Origin: Alphaproteobacteria bacterium
GTDB lineage: Bacteria; Pseudomonadota; Alphaproteobacteria; UBA8366; Aestuariispiraceae
DNA: 64,000 nucleotides
Assembly: GCA_030065235.1 (NCBI GenBank)
Contig: JASJDC010000011.1
Coordinates: 1 to 64,000, forward strand
Direction of reading: 5' to 3'
Positions within the stretch are counted from its first letter, which is position 1. The number at the start of each line of letters is the position of its first letter. Of this stretch, positions 36,330 to 45,676 are shown one piece after another. A program made the translations under genes and the position numbers. Below the pieces are notes generated by a model, which was not told the origin of the DNA, ran no database searches, and saw only the letters and a program-made list of their open reading frames with translations.

Positions 36330-37301
36330 ATGAATGTCGCTCAGGTCGCCTCAGCGCTTAGAGAGCATCCGTCGATCCGCTCGAAACTTGCAATTTCGTC
36401 TGCGACGGAAACGCTCGGCCTTGCGCAGATGAACGAAGGCAGACCCGGTGACGATGCGGCGATACTGCCACGGAAAGGGGGCGGTTTTGATCTCCTTGCA
36501 GGAGAGGGATTCATCCCCGGCTTCGTCAAGGATGATCCTTGGTTCGCAGGTTGGTGCGGCGTGATGGTCAACGTCTCCGACATCGCGTCGATGGGCGGCC
36601 GCGCAGTCGGCGTCGTTGACCAGGTATGGGCGCCCGATGCGGATACAGTGAAACCTCTACTCCAAGGTCTGCGCGATGCGGCGAACGCCCTTGGCGTCCC
36701 GGTTGTTGGCGGTCACTCAAACTTTTCGGCCGGCGAACTTGGTCTGGCCGTTTCGATTTTCGGCCGCGCCGAAAAACTCATCACCAGCTTTGACGCAGCC
36801 CCTGGGGATGTCTTGATCGCGGCCGCCGATTTACGGGGCGCCTATCGCAATTTCGACAATTTCTTTGCGGCGGGCGATGCTCCGGCAGGTCGCGTGCAAG
36901 AGGACTTTGAGGTTCTCCCGTGTCTTGCGGAGGATGACTTGGTCAAAGCCGGAAAGGACATTAGCCAGGGCGGCCTTGTCGGCACCGCGCTGATGCTTGC
37001 CGAATGCTCCGGCGTCGGAATTGAGATTGACCTTGACCGCATCGAATCTCCCCGCGGCGTAGCGCTGGATCGATGGCTGCGGAGCTATCCCAGCTTTGGT
37101 TTTCTTCTCTCAGTCGCCCCTGAAAAAACCAGTCAGGTTTGCGATCGCTTCAACGAAAGAGATATCGACGCCAGGCCCATCGGGGTCGTCAGTCAAGGGA
37201 CGGCCGTTCACTTGCGCGCTGACGGCGCAAGCGCGGAATTCTGGAATTATCAGTCGGCCCCCTATCTGGGGTTGGGCTTGCGGGAGATGCATCATGCCTG
37301 A
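36330..37301 (+). CDS. PurM/AIR-synthase-like protein, Sll0787 family
   Basis: This 323-residue ATP-binding protein has the PurM fold of AIR synthase, SelD and HypE. It carries GRPGDDAAILPRKGGGFDLLAGEGFIPGFV, then WCGVMVNVSDIASMGGRAVGVVD, the characteristic substrate loop, and DISQGGLVGTALMLAECSGVGIEID in the C-terminal domain. In the family it may phosphorylate or activate a small molecule with ATP. It is part of Nit1C, with its last 8 bases overlapping the MSMEG_0570-like gene. The true substrate is unknown. Confidence 0.88.
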   Translation: MNVAQVASALREHPSIRSKLAISSATETLGLAQMNEGRPGDDAAILPRKGGGFDLLAGEGFIPGFVKDDPWFAGWCGVMVNVSDIASMGGRAVGVVDQVWAPDADTVKPLLQGLRDAANALGVPVVGGHSNFSAGELGLAVSIFGRAEKLITSFDAAPGDVLIAAADLRGAYRNFDNFFAAGDAPAGRVQEDFEVLPCLAEDDLVKAGKDISQGGLVGTALMLAECSGVGIEIDLDRIESPRGVALDRWLRSYPSFGFLLSVAPEKTSQVCDRFNERDIDARPIGVVSQGTAVHLRADGASAEFWNYQSAPYLGLGLREMHHA

Positions 37302-37581
37302 GGTTTGGTTCACCCTTCGTTGGCCGGATGACACGGAAGAACGGTGCTACTCACCGTCCAGCATCATTTGCGACTATCTGAAACCAGGCGCAAGCTACTC
37401 GTTGGAAGAGTTCAGGACGCTCGCACACGAGTCGCTCAATGCCGCTTCGGGCCGGGTTGAAAAAATCTATGGCCATCCATGCAGCCGCGCCATGGGACAG
37501 CTTCAGCGCCTAGAGAAGAGGGTGTCGCAATTTGGAAACCGGCCGGGCGGCGTCGTGACCTGTCTGCAATTGACCCGCTGA
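37294..37581 (+). CDS. Nit1C small protein, MSMEG_0570 family
   Basis: This 95-residue protein begins MPEVWFTLRWPDDTEERCYS and has SSIICDYLKPGASYSLEEFRTLAHESLNAAS followed by RAMGQLQRLEKRVSQF, matching the nitrogen-starvation response protein family found only in this cluster. It overlaps the PurM-like gene by 8 bases and lies 9 bases before the flavoprotein. It is probably a small partner protein. No catalytic residues are known. Confidence 0.83.
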   Translation: MPEVWFTLRWPDDTEERCYSPSSIICDYLKPGASYSLEEFRTLAHESLNAASGRVEKIYGHPCSRAMGQLQRLEKRVSQFGNRPGGVVTCLQLTR

Positions 37582-37590
37582 GGAAAGATC

Positions 37591-38859
37591 ATGGCACAGC
37601 AAGATGCATCTTACATTCCGGTCGTCATCATCGGCGGCGGTCAGGCCGGACTCTCTGTCAGTTGGCACTTAAATCGGGCCGGTGTCCCTCATATCGTTTT
37701 TGAACGATATGAAAAATTCCACTCCTGGCGAAAGAACCGGTGGGACTCGTTTTGCCTTGTTACACCGAATTGGCAATGCAGATTGCCGGGATACCCATAC
37801 CAGGGTGACGATCCGGACGGCTTCATGCTCAAAGATGAAATCACCGAATATTTGGACGGCTTTGCAGAGAGTTTCGACCCGCCTCTTCGTGAGAATGTGA
37901 CCGTCACGCGGGTCGCTCCCTCCAAAGCGAGCGGGTACGTTGTAGAGACCTCCATTGGCGATTGGCTCTGCGATGAGGTGGTCATTGCGACCGGCGGGTA
38001 TGACGAGCCGATCGTGCCCCCGTACGCCGAGAAACTGGATGCTTCCATCCAACAAATGCACTCGCGCGACTATCGCCGCCCGTCTCAGATACCGGAGGGG
38101 GCCACGCTCATTGTCGGGACGGGGCAGTCCGGGGTGCAAATCATGGAGGACTTGGTGCGGGAGGGACGCGAGGTTCACCTCGCTGTTGGTCCTGCGCCGC
38201 GAAGCCCACGCAGATACCGCGGTCGCGACGCCACCGACTGGCTCTATGACATGGGCCACTACGCCATCACGATCGACAAACATCCAGACCCTGTGAAAGC
38301 CGTGACGCAGACCAATCACTACATGTCCGGGCGTGATGGCGGTAAGGAAATAGATCTTCGCCGGTTTGTACTCGACTACGGCGTTTCGCTATACGGCTCG
38401 CTTTCAGGCATGGCCGGCGGCACGCTGACGTTCCTGCCGGACTTGGAAAAGAACTTGGATGACGCCGACAGGAGCTATGTCGGTATTTGTGATCAGATCG
38501 ACGCCTATATCGAGCAACAGGGCATTGACGCACCGTCAGCGACGCCGTTTCAGAAGGTATGGCGCCCGAAGGCGGCGGTGACGGAGATTGACGCCGGCGA
38601 ACTCGGAATAACGTCGATTATCTGGGCGATAGGCTTCCGGCCAAGCTACAATTGGATCGAGGTCGATGTTTTTGATGAGCATGGTCGGCCGGTATACGAC
38701 CGCGGCGTCTGCAAACCGCCTGGCTTCTATTTCATCGGACTTGGCTGGCTGAATACTTGGGGCTCGGGCAGATTTCTCTCAATCGACGAGGACAGCCGAT
38801 ATATCGCCGACCAGATTACCGCCAATCTTCGTCAGAAGTCGCCTGTGGTAGCCGCATGA
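37591..38859 (+). CDS. FAD-dependent oxidoreductase, MSMEG_0569 family
   Basis: This 422-residue flavoprotein monooxygenase-like enzyme of Nit1C has an FAD Rossmann motif at residues 8-22, VVIIGGGQAGLSVSWHLNR, and a second nucleotide motif near 175, LIVGTGQSGVQIMEDLVREG (NADPH). WGIGFRPSYNWIEV-like text (IIWAIGFRPSYNW) and FYFIGLGWLNTWGSGRF complete the fold. AGGAAAGATC precedes the ATG. It would oxidise the pathway intermediate. It ends with ATGA overlap to the LnmK-like gene. Confidence 0.9.
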   Translation: MAQQDASYIPVVIIGGGQAGLSVSWHLNRAGVPHIVFERYEKFHSWRKNRWDSFCLVTPNWQCRLPGYPYQGDDPDGFMLKDEITEYLDGFAESFDPPLRENVTVTRVAPSKASGYVVETSIGDWLCDEVVIATGGYDEPIVPPYAEKLDASIQQMHSRDYRRPSQIPEGATLIVGTGQSGVQIMEDLVREGREVHLAVGPAPRSPRRYRGRDATDWLYDMGHYAITIDKHPDPVKAVTQTNHYMSGRDGGKEIDLRRFVLDYGVSLYGSLSGMAGGTLTFLPDLEKNLDDADRSYVGICDQIDAYIEQQGIDAPSATPFQKVWRPKAAVTEIDAGELGITSIIWAIGFRPSYNWIEVDVFDEHGRPVYDRGVCKPPGFYFIGLGWLNTWGSGRFLSIDEDSRYIADQITANLRQKSPVVAA

Positions 38860-39650
38860 ACAGGGTTATCGCGCTTGATTCGTGGCCTGCAAGACAAGTC
38901 GGGTCGCGGCGGCATATTCGGCTCGGCATGGCTGAACTCGCCCCCAATGGGCTTTCTGAACAATGGCTCTTGCGGTTTGGGGGGGATATTCATTGGTCGC
39001 TGATCGCAGAAGGCATGGGTCAGACTCAGGCGGTTTTTCAGGATGTTGACGGACGTCCGGTATACGCGGCCTTCTGTACGACATCGCTCGACATGTGCGG
39101 CGAGAACCTAGACCTTCTAGGAAAGGACGTTTCTGTTGCATCAGAGCTCTACGGTGTTGGAAAAGCAAAGATAGGCTCTATGCACTCCATACACTTGGGC
39201 GGGAAATTGATCGCCCGTCTGGACATGATCTCAACCTTTGTTTGTCATGATGATACAGGGTCCAACAGGCGCATAATCAGAAATCAGAATATGCCGCCTT
39301 TCACACTGCCGCCAGCGCCAAGAACCTTGGTTGAACTCGGCGAGTCGTCGCGTGCGACAGCCCGCACAGCGGCGAGTCCAACTCTAGGGACAAAAGTGTT
39401 CGAGGCAAGGCCATGTCCTAGTCTCGACTTCAATGCGGTTGGGCTTCTGTACTTTCCGACATTTTCCAAGTTCGCCGAAATGGCGGAATTCTCTGATGGA
39501 GACGCTTCTAGCCTAGCCCGCCGAGAGGTCACCTATCTCGGCAATGTCGATAGGACGGACACGATTAGCGTTTTCAGATCAGGTTCACTGCTGACAATGA
39601 CGCGAGACGATGGAAAAACAATCGCCGTGGTGACCACGTCTCGGACGTAG
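38856..39650 (+). CDS. LnmK-like biosynthetic protein, probable double hot-dog fold
   Basis: This 264-residue protein is coupled by ATGA to the flavoprotein and so belongs to the same operon. The section NGLSEQWLLRFGGDIHWSLIAEGMG resembles the start of LnmK, an acyltransferase/decarboxylase with double hot-dog domains in leinamycin synthesis, and of the Pnap_2097 family. LDFNAVGLLYFPTFSKFAEMAE and DTISVFRSGSLLTMTRDDG fit the second hot-dog domain. The resemblance is by eye. It suggests the pathway uses an acyl-CoA or acyl-ACP substrate. It is not part of the seven-gene Nit1C core I know. Confidence 0.65.
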   Translation: MNRVIALDSWPARQVGSRRHIRLGMAELAPNGLSEQWLLRFGGDIHWSLIAEGMGQTQAVFQDVDGRPVYAAFCTTSLDMCGENLDLLGKDVSVASELYGVGKAKIGSMHSIHLGGKLIARLDMISTFVCHDDTGSNRRIIRNQNMPPFTLPPAPRTLVELGESSRATARTAASPTLGTKVFEARPCPSLDFNAVGLLYFPTFSKFAEMAEFSDGDASSLARREVTYLGNVDRTDTISVFRSGSLLTMTRDDGKTIAVVTTSRT

Positions 39651-39732
39651 CGGGCCTTTCCCGAAACTCCTTCAGAATTGACTTGGCCGTCCATAATCGT
39701 ACAGAGACGGACATCACTTGACACGCTCGGTT

Positions 39733-39782
39733 ACTGCTTTCGGGAGGCCGGGGCGTTGGTTCAAATCTGACCAGGCGGACCA
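39733..39782 (+). repeat. Diverged 3' half of tRNA-Pro, right end of the island
   Basis: This 50-base stretch aligns with tRNA-Pro 31288-31337 from the anticodon stem to the CCA end, with the anticodon loop TTCGGGA and the T-loop GGTTCAAATC intact but the acceptor strand and part of the stems changed. It cannot form a tRNA because the 5' half is absent. It is the expected attR relic. Confidence 0.8.
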
Positions 39783-39849
39783 AATCCGCAAATCCTGGAT
39801 GCAAATGAACGCGGCGAGCGTCGTCGACACGCGCCGCGTCCAGGGCCGA

Positions 39850-41157
39850 TCACACGAACCGGTTGACCAGGTTCTCCAGCCGTTCCTGGCGCCCTGATCT
39901 TGGTTCGGGGTCGATGCTTTGCCCCACGATCCGTTCGTCGCAGGCCTCGAGCGTGCCGTTTTTCAGCATGGCTTGGGCGTCGTCGCTGTCCCAGCCGGCA
40001 TAGCGTTCGGACCGCAATTGTTCGAGCGAGCCGTCCGCCAGCATGGCGGCGGCGGATTTGAAGGCGCGGGCGCAGGTGTCCATGGCGCCGGCATGGGCGA
40101 GGATGAGGTCTTCCGGATCGAGCGACTGGCGCCGGACCTTGGCGTCGAAATTCGTACCGCCCTTCGTGAAGCCGCCCGCCTTCAGGATCTCGTAATAGGC
40201 CAGCGCCACTTCCGGATGCATGTTCGGGAACTGGTCGGTGTCCCAGCCCGACTGATAGTCGTTCCGGTTCATATCGATCGAGCCGAAGACGCCAAGCGAG
40301 GCGGCCAGCGCGATCTCATGCTCGAACGTATGGCCGGCGAGGATCGCATGGCCCTGTTCGATATTCAACTTCACCTCATTCTCGAGCCCGAAATCCTTCA
40401 GAAACCCGTAGACGGTCGCGACGTCGAAGTCATATTGATGCTTCGTCGGCTCCTGCGGTTTGGGCTCGATCATGATGGCGCCCTTGAACCCGATCCGGTG
40501 CTTGTAATCGACCACCATCGACAGGAACCGGCCGGCCTGTTCGCGTTCGCGCTTGAGATCGGTGTTAAGCAGCGTCTCATAGCCTTCGCGCCCGCCCCAC
40601 AGCACGTAATTCTCGCCGCCCAGTTTGACGGTAGCGTCGATGCAGGACTTCACCGTCGCGCCGGCATAGGCGAAGACGTCCGGGTCGGGATTGGTGGCTG
40701 CGCCCGCCATGAACCGGCGGTGGCTGAACAGATTCGCGGTGCCCCAGAGCAGCCGCGTGCCGGTCGCCTCCATCTTCAAACCGATATAATCGGTGATCTC
40801 CTCCAGCCGCGCTTTCGACTCGGCGAATGTGTCGCCTTCGGGCCGCACGTCGGCGTCATGGAAACAGAAGAAGGGCTGACCGAGGCGGGCGAACATCTCG
40901 AACGCCGCATCGGCTTTCAGCTTGGCGTTCTCCATCGTGTCCTGCGGATGCCAGGGCCGCTCGAACGTCTTGCCGCCGAACGGGTCGCCGCCTTCCCAGG
41001 CGAAGGTGTGCCAATAGGCGACGGCGAAGCGCAGATTGTCTTCCATCCGTTTGCCCATGACCATTTCGTCCGGGTCGTAATGGCGGAAGGCGTATTCGTT
41101 GTCGGTCTCCGGTCCCTCATAGCGGATCGTCGGGACATGCTCGAAAAAGTCGGTCAT
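39850..41157 (-). CDS. xylA: Xylose isomerase
   Basis: It converts D-xylose to D-xylulose with two divalent metals. The N-terminus has [24 protein letters not shown] and [19 protein letters not shown] with the catalytic His, then [32 protein letters not shown] and [19 protein letters not shown] give the metal residues. Length 435 is that of class II enzymes. The ATG at 41155-41157 is used because the family starts at TDFFEHV; the longer frame to 41472 is xylB read in another frame. Four-base ATGA overlap with xylB. Confidence 0.95.
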   Translation of the reverse strand: MTDFFEHVPTIRYEGPETDNEYAFRHYDPDEMVMGKRMEDNLRFAVAYWHTFAWEGGDPFGGKTFERPWHPQDTMENAKLKADAAFEMFARLGQPFFCFHDADVRPEGDTFAESKARLEEITDYIGLKMEATGTRLLWGTANLFSHRRFMAGAATNPDPDVFAYAGATVKSCIDATVKLGGENYVLWGGREGYETLLNTDLKREREQAGRFLSMVVDYKHRIGFKGAIMIEPKPQEPTKHQYDFDVATVYGFLKDFGLENEVKLNIEQGHAILAGHTFEHEIALAASLGVFGSIDMNRNDYQSGWDTDQFPNMHPEVALAYYEILKAGGFTKGGTNFDAKVRRQSLDPEDLILAHAGAMDTCARAFKSAAAMLADGSLEQLRSERYAGWDSDDAQAMLKNGTLEACDERIVGQSIDPEPRSGRQERLENLVNRFV

Positions 41158-42590
41158 GATATCTCCAATATGGCTGTAGCGGCCGCCTTGTAGCGGGCGT
41201 GGGAGTCGGCGAAGGCCTGGGTAAGCGTGGGGTCGGTTTCGACCGTGCGGACGGTGCGGGGCGGCGTTGCGGTCGAAGCGTCCCCGGTCGCGGCGATCAT
41301 GCCGAGGCGGGCGGCGCCGAAGGCCGCCCCGAAATCGCCGGCCTCGGGGATCGATAAGGGCGTGTCGAGCGCGGTTGCAATCGCCGCTAACCAATAGTCC
41401 GACCGGCTGCCGCCGCCCACCGCGACCAGACTGTCGATTTGCGTGCCGGTCTGGGCGAGCGCGTCGCGGCAATCGGCGAAGGCGAAACTGACGCCCTCCA
41501 GCACCGCGCGGGTCGCCGCGGCGCGGTCCGTCGCATGCTCAAGGCCGATGAACGCACCCCGGATCGCGGCGCTGTTGAGCGGCGTCCGCTCGCCCCCGAG
41601 ATAGGGCAGAAAGAGCGTCTTGCCGGGCGCACGCAGCGGCCCGAGATCAGCGGTCAGGCCCGCCGCGTCGCCGCCGGCGATCCCAGCGAACCAATTCAGC
41701 GCGTCGGTCGCCGCCAGGATCACGCCCATCTGATGCCAAGCGCCGGGAAGCGCGTGGCAGAAAGTATGCACCGCCGTTGCCGGATCGGGCCGGTAGGCTT
41801 CGTTGGCGGCGAATAGGACGCCGGACGTCCCCAGCGAGACGAAGGCCTGGCCCGCCTCGACGACGCCCATGCCGATGGCCGAGGCCGCGTTGTCGCCGCC
41901 GCCGCCGGCCACGACCACGCCGGACCCGAATCCCCACTGCTCGGCAAGTTCCGGGCGCAGGGTTCCGGAGACGTCCGACCCCTCAACAAGACGCGGCATC
42001 GCGGCGCGCGTCAGGTCGGATTTGGCGAGCAGCGCGTCGCTCCACGCCCGCGCGCCCGTATCGAGCCAGCCCGTCCCGGTGGCGTCCGACATCTCGGCGA
42101 CCTTCTCCCCGGTGAGCCAGAGCCGGAGATAGTCTTTGGGCAGCAGAACCGACGCGACCCTCTCGAAGATGTCGGGTTCGTTGTTCTTAACCCAGGCGAG
42201 TTTTGGCGCCGTGAAGCCCGGAAAAACGATGTTGCCCGTAATCCGGCGCCAATCCGCATCGGCGTCCATCTCGGCGGCCTCACGGTGCGCGCGCGTATCG
42301 TTCCAGAGAATGCAGGGCCGCAAGACCGCGTCGGACGCGTCCAGCAAGGTCGCCCCGTGCATTTGACCCGAAAGACCGATCGCCACGGTCATTGAAAGAT
42401 CGCATTGGCCCGCAAGGTCGGTCAGCACGGATTCCGCCGCCGCCAGCCATTCGGCCGGGTCTTGCTCCGACCAGCCGTCTGCGGGACGGCTGACCGTCAG
42501 CGCGGCGCTCGCTTCGGCGATGATCGACTGATTTTCGTCGATCAACAGCCCCTTCAGCCCCGAAGTGCCGAGATCGAGACCCAAATACAT
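41154..42590 (-). CDS. xylB: Xylulokinase
   Basis: It phosphorylates D-xylulose for the pentose phosphate pathway. FGGY kinase motifs are [20 protein letters not shown] at the N-terminus, [14 protein letters not shown] with the substrate loop, and [24 protein letters not shown] at the C-terminal ATPase site. Length 478. It is upstream of and coupled to xylA. No xylose transporter or xylR is adjacent, so regulation must come from elsewhere. Confidence 0.93.
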   Translation of the reverse strand: MYLGLDLGTSGLKGLLIDENQSIIAEASAALTVSRPADGWSEQDPAEWLAAAESVLTDLAGQCDLSMTVAIGLSGQMHGATLLDASDAVLRPCILWNDTRAHREAAEMDADADWRRITGNIVFPGFTAPKLAWVKNNEPDIFERVASVLLPKDYLRLWLTGEKVAEMSDATGTGWLDTGARAWSDALLAKSDLTRAAMPRLVEGSDVSGTLRPELAEQWGFGSGVVVAGGGGDNAASAIGMGVVEAGQAFVSLGTSGVLFAANEAYRPDPATAVHTFCHALPGAWHQMGVILAATDALNWFAGIAGGDAAGLTADLGPLRAPGKTLFLPYLGGERTPLNSAAIRGAFIGLEHATDRAAATRAVLEGVSFAFADCRDALAQTGTQIDSLVAVGGGSRSDYWLAAIATALDTPLSIPEAGDFGAAFGAARLGMIAATGDASTATPPRTVRTVETDPTLTQAFADSHARYKAAATAILEIS

Positions 42591-42740
42591 AACGCTTCCA
42601 CCCTGGTTTTGACTGCAACATGGCCGCAGCGATCCCGATGGTCAATTCGAGGGATTGTGTCGTAGAATTGGGGGAGAGCGTCGTCAGCCTCGCCGAGCGA
42701 CGATTGCGGGCGGCGCAGCCGCGGAATGGAGGGCATGTGG

Positions 42741-43454
42741 ATGAGAGTTTGGTGCTTGGGTTTGGCCATATTCTGGGCCGTAACCGCCGGCGCCGCGCCT
42801 GTCGCCGCGGAAGAGAAGACGCTCGTGAATATCGTCCGTTTCACGAACTACGAAGAGGGTCCGATCGACGATTGGCTGCAAAGCAAGGGATTCCGGTTCG
42901 AGGAGGATGCGCGGCGGCGCGACCGGATCGATTTTGATGTCGGTGAGAATGGACTGGTGATCGAGGCCAAGGTGCGGGCCTTCGGTTTGATGCCGAACGA
43001 GGCCGTGAACGTGCCCACTTTCACCACCATCGAGGTGGATTGGGGCGTCAATCGGTTTCCAGCCGGCGCCTCCTATGAACAAGGCATTCGCAACGAGCCT
43101 ATCATGGTCGTCGTCTTTCTGGGCGACGAACGTCAGCCCAGCGGCTCGATGTTCATCCCAGACAGCCCCTATTTCATCGGCCTGTTTCTATGCAGCGGCG
43201 ACGATCGGCTGAACCACCCCTATGTCGGGCGGTATTTCAAGAAAGGCGGCCGGTATGTCTGCGTCGACCGGCCCCAACTTGGCGAGACGGTGACGTCGCG
43301 ATTCGATCTGCTCGACGGCTATCGGACGTTTTTCGATAAGGAAGGCGATGACGATCCGGCGGTCTCCGGCATCGCGCTTGGTCTAGACACCAAGCGCGCC
43401 GGCGAAGGCGGAAAATCGTCGGCTTTCATCAAGGAAATCCGCTTTTACCGCTGA
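42741..43454 (+). CDS. Exported DUF3047-like protein
   Basis: This 237-residue protein has a signal peptide MRVWCLGLAIFWAVTAGAAP with cleavage near AEEK. The mature part is beta-rich with VPTFTTIEVDWGVNRFPAGASYEQGIRNEPIMVVVFLGD, a wording typical of DUF3047 (a galectin-like lipoprotein-type family). It starts at ATG 42741 because GGAGGG lies seven bases upstream; ATGs at 42726 and 42735 are too close to the RBS. No function is known. Convergent with bhcD. Confidence 0.75.
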   Translation: MRVWCLGLAIFWAVTAGAAPVAAEEKTLVNIVRFTNYEEGPIDDWLQSKGFRFEEDARRRDRIDFDVGENGLVIEAKVRAFGLMPNEAVNVPTFTTIEVDWGVNRFPAGASYEQGIRNEPIMVVVFLGDERQPSGSMFIPDSPYFIGLFLCSGDDRLNHPYVGRYFKKGGRYVCVDRPQLGETVTSRFDLLDGYRTFFDKEGDDDPAVSGIALGLDTKRAGEGGKSSAFIKEIRFYR

Positions 43455-43481
43455 TCGAACAGCGCCGCGCGGTGCGGAGGT

Positions 43482-44447
43482 CTAGAAATCGACTGAGACC
43501 GCGACGCCCCTCTCCACAGCGCGCTCGAGAACCGACGCGGCGACCGCCAAATCCTGAAGACCGACCCCGGTTCCGTCGAACAACGTGATCTCACGATCCG
43601 ACCGCCGTCCTTCGTCGGCGCCATTGATCACCGCCCCGATCTCGACGATGTCCGTTGGCCCGATCGAGCCATCCGCAACGGCGTGCTGGCATTCGCCGAT
43701 GGTCGTCGACTGGGCGATCTCGTCGCTAAAACAGCGCGCCGCAGCGACCAGGGCGGAGTCGACCTCTTGTTTGCCCTTCGTGTCCGTCCCCATGCAGGCG
43801 AGATGAGTCCCAGGCTTGATCCAGTCCTTCATCAACAGCGGTTCGGAGGCTGAGGCGATGGTGATGATGACATCCGCCTGCGCGCCGAGCGCTTCCGGCG
43901 AAACGGAATCGAACGGAAGGCCGGCCTCTTCGGCGACAGTCGCCAGCGCCGCCAGTTTGTCCGCGTTCCGGTTCCAGGCGACGACCTTCTCGAACGGACG
44001 CTGCTCCAAAGCCGCGCGCAGTTGGAACGTCGATTGATGGCCGGCGCCGACCATGCCCAGCACCTTCGCATCCTTACGCGCGAGATGTCGGATCGAAACC
44101 GACGAGGCGGCGGCGGTGCGCAGCGCCGTCAGCAGATTTCCGCCAATCACCGCCGTGATCCGACCGGTGTCCGCGTCGAACAGCATCACGGTCGACTGGT
44201 GATTGGGGATCCCGTGCGCCGCGTTTCCGGGCCAATAGCCGCCCGATTTCAGGCCAAGCGTCAGTGCGTCCCGGTCGAAGCCTGACTTGAAGCCATACAG
44301 CGCGTCTGCATGACCGATGGCCTCCCGGATGACCGGGAAGTTGTAGGCGCTCTTGCGCGCCATTGAGGCGAAGACGCTTTCCACCGCCCGATAGGCGTCG
44401 GCGCGCGTTAGCAGGCCCGCGATCTCGCGTTCCGGCACGATATACAT
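43482..44447 (-). CDS. bhcD: Iminosuccinate reductase (ornithine cyclodeaminase/mu-crystallin family)
   Basis: In the beta-hydroxyaspartate cycle BhcD reduces iminosuccinate to L-aspartate with NAD(P)H. The protein (321 residues) has the mu-crystallin fold: FKSGFDRDALTLGLKSGGYWPGN near residue 55, the Rossmann motif VLGMVGAGHQSTFQLRA, and AQADVIITIASASEPL. A family call alone would be ornithine cyclodeaminase; the assignment as BhcD comes from the complete bhcABCD neighbourhood. It is the last gene of the operon on the minus strand, 41 bases after bhcC. Confidence 0.85.
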   Translation of the reverse strand: MYIVPEREIAGLLTRADAYRAVESVFASMARKSAYNFPVIREAIGHADALYGFKSGFDRDALTLGLKSGGYWPGNAAHGIPNHQSTVMLFDADTGRITAVIGGNLLTALRTAAASSVSIRHLARKDAKVLGMVGAGHQSTFQLRAALEQRPFEKVVAWNRNADKLAALATVAEEAGLPFDSVSPEALGAQADVIITIASASEPLLMKDWIKPGTHLACMGTDTKGKQEVDSALVAAARCFSDEIAQSTTIGECQHAVADGSIGPTDIVEIGAVINGADEGRRSDREITLFDGTGVGLQDLAVAASVLERAVERGVAVSVDF

Positions 44448-44488
44448 AGCGGGCTCCCTACTGCAGGTCGGCGGGCGGACGATCCAGC

Positions 44489-45652
44489 CTAATAGGCCTT
44501 GCCGCGCGCTGAGACCGGCCAGAGCGTCTCGACCTTGCCGTTGCGCACGCCGACATACCAGTCATGGACATTGCAGGTCGGGTCGCAATGGCCCGGCACC
44601 AAGCGCAGCTTTTCATTGATCTTCAAGACCCCGGCCGGATCAGCGACCACGCCATGCTCGTCGGAGCATTTCACATATTCGACATCGTCGCGGCCGTAGA
44701 TGAACGGCAGGCCGGAATCAACCGATTGCGCCTTCAAGCCCGCATCCACGATCGCCTTATCGGCTTTGGCGTGGCTCATTACCGAGGTCAGAATGAACAG
44801 GGCGTTCTCCCACTCGCCCTGATCGATGCGGGCGCCGTTCTTATCGAGGATGCGGCCATAATCCGCGTCCATGAAGGCGTAGGAACCGCATTGCAGCTCG
44901 TTATAGACGCCCGAATTCCCTTCGAAATAGTAGGACCCGGTGCCGCCGCCGCCGACAATGTCGCAGTCCAACCCTTCGGCGCTCAGCCCTTCGACAGCGT
45001 CCGTCACCATGGCGATGGCGATGTCGATCTTCGCCTTGCGATCCTCGTAATGGTCGAGATGCTGCATCGCGCCCTGATAGGCCTGCAATCCCGCGAAGCG
45101 CAGTCCGGGGGATGCGTCGATCGCCTTGGCGATCTCGATCACCGCCTCGGTTGTGGTGACGCCGCAGCGTCCGGCGCCGCAATCGATCTCCACAAGGCAT
45201 TCGATTTGAGTCCCATGCTTCTGGGCGCCGGCTGACAGATCGGCGACATTGGCGATATCGTCAACGCAGCAGATCGCCCGCGCGCCGAGTTTTGGGATCC
45301 GCGCCAGACGGTCGATCTTGGCCGGGTCGCGCACCTGATTAGAGACCAGCACATCCTTGATCCCGCCGCGAGCGAAGACCTCCGCCTCAGACACTTTCTG
45401 GCAGCAGACGCCGCAGGCCCCGCCGAGCTCTTCCTGTAGCTTCGCGACATCAACGGACTTGTGCATCTTACCATGGACCCGGTGACGTACGCCCATCTCT
45501 TTGGCGAAGCGGCCCATCTTTCGGATATTATTCTCCAAGGCGTCCAGATCGAGCACCAGGCAAGGGGTTTGGATATCCGCCTCGTCCATCCCCGGGAGGG
45601 CGGGAACGTCGTAGCCGACCTCAAACCCGTCAGGCGATTTGATATGGTTCAT
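44489..45652 (-). CDS. bhcC: beta-Hydroxyaspartate aldolase (D-threonine aldolase-like, PLP)
   Basis: BhcC joins glycine and glyoxylate to erythro-beta-hydroxyaspartate. The 387-residue protein is of alanine racemase/D-threonine aldolase fold. The PLP lysine lies in RHRVHGKMHKSVDV (K62 likely), IDCGAGRCGV follows the barrel, and PGHCDPTCNVHDWYVG supplies the His and Cys of the metal site. The start with QTPCLVLDLDALENNI is typical. Alternative names (DSD1, D-threo-hydroxyaspartate dehydratase) fit by fold, but the operon argues for BhcC. RBS AAAGGAGAAC. Confidence 0.87.
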   Translation of the reverse strand: MNHIKSPDGFEVGYDVPALPGMDEADIQTPCLVLDLDALENNIRKMGRFAKEMGVRHRVHGKMHKSVDVAKLQEELGGACGVCCQKVSEAEVFARGGIKDVLVSNQVRDPAKIDRLARIPKLGARAICCVDDIANVADLSAGAQKHGTQIECLVEIDCGAGRCGVTTTEAVIEIAKAIDASPGLRFAGLQAYQGAMQHLDHYEDRKAKIDIAIAMVTDAVEGLSAEGLDCDIVGGGGTGSYYFEGNSGVYNELQCGSYAFMDADYGRILDKNGARIDQGEWENALFILTSVMSHAKADKAIVDAGLKAQSVDSGLPFIYGRDDVEYVKCSDEHGVVADPAGVLKINEKLRLVPGHCDPTCNVHDWYVGVRNGKVETLWPVSARGKAY

Positions 45653-45676
45653 GCGTGTTCTCCTTTAACGGGTTCT

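Larger units (their letters stand above)
31338..39782. mobile_element. Putative genomic island at tRNA-Pro carrying Nit1C
   Basis: The island is bounded on the left by intact tRNA-Pro and on the right by a diverged copy of its 3' half. Exact shared blocks are TTCGGGAGGC (31293-31302 and 39739-39748) and CGTTGGTTCAAATC (31309-31322 and 39754-39767). Between them are only a MocR regulator and an eight-gene plus-strand operon. By eye the DNA is less GC-biased than its flanks. No integrase, transposase or plasmid gene is present, so it is now fixed or depended on a helper. Confidence 0.65.

Noticed and set aside
41158-41472. N-terminal extension of xylA
   Set aside because: It is Arg/Gly-rich and overlaps xylB in another frame; family homology starts at the ATG at 41157.
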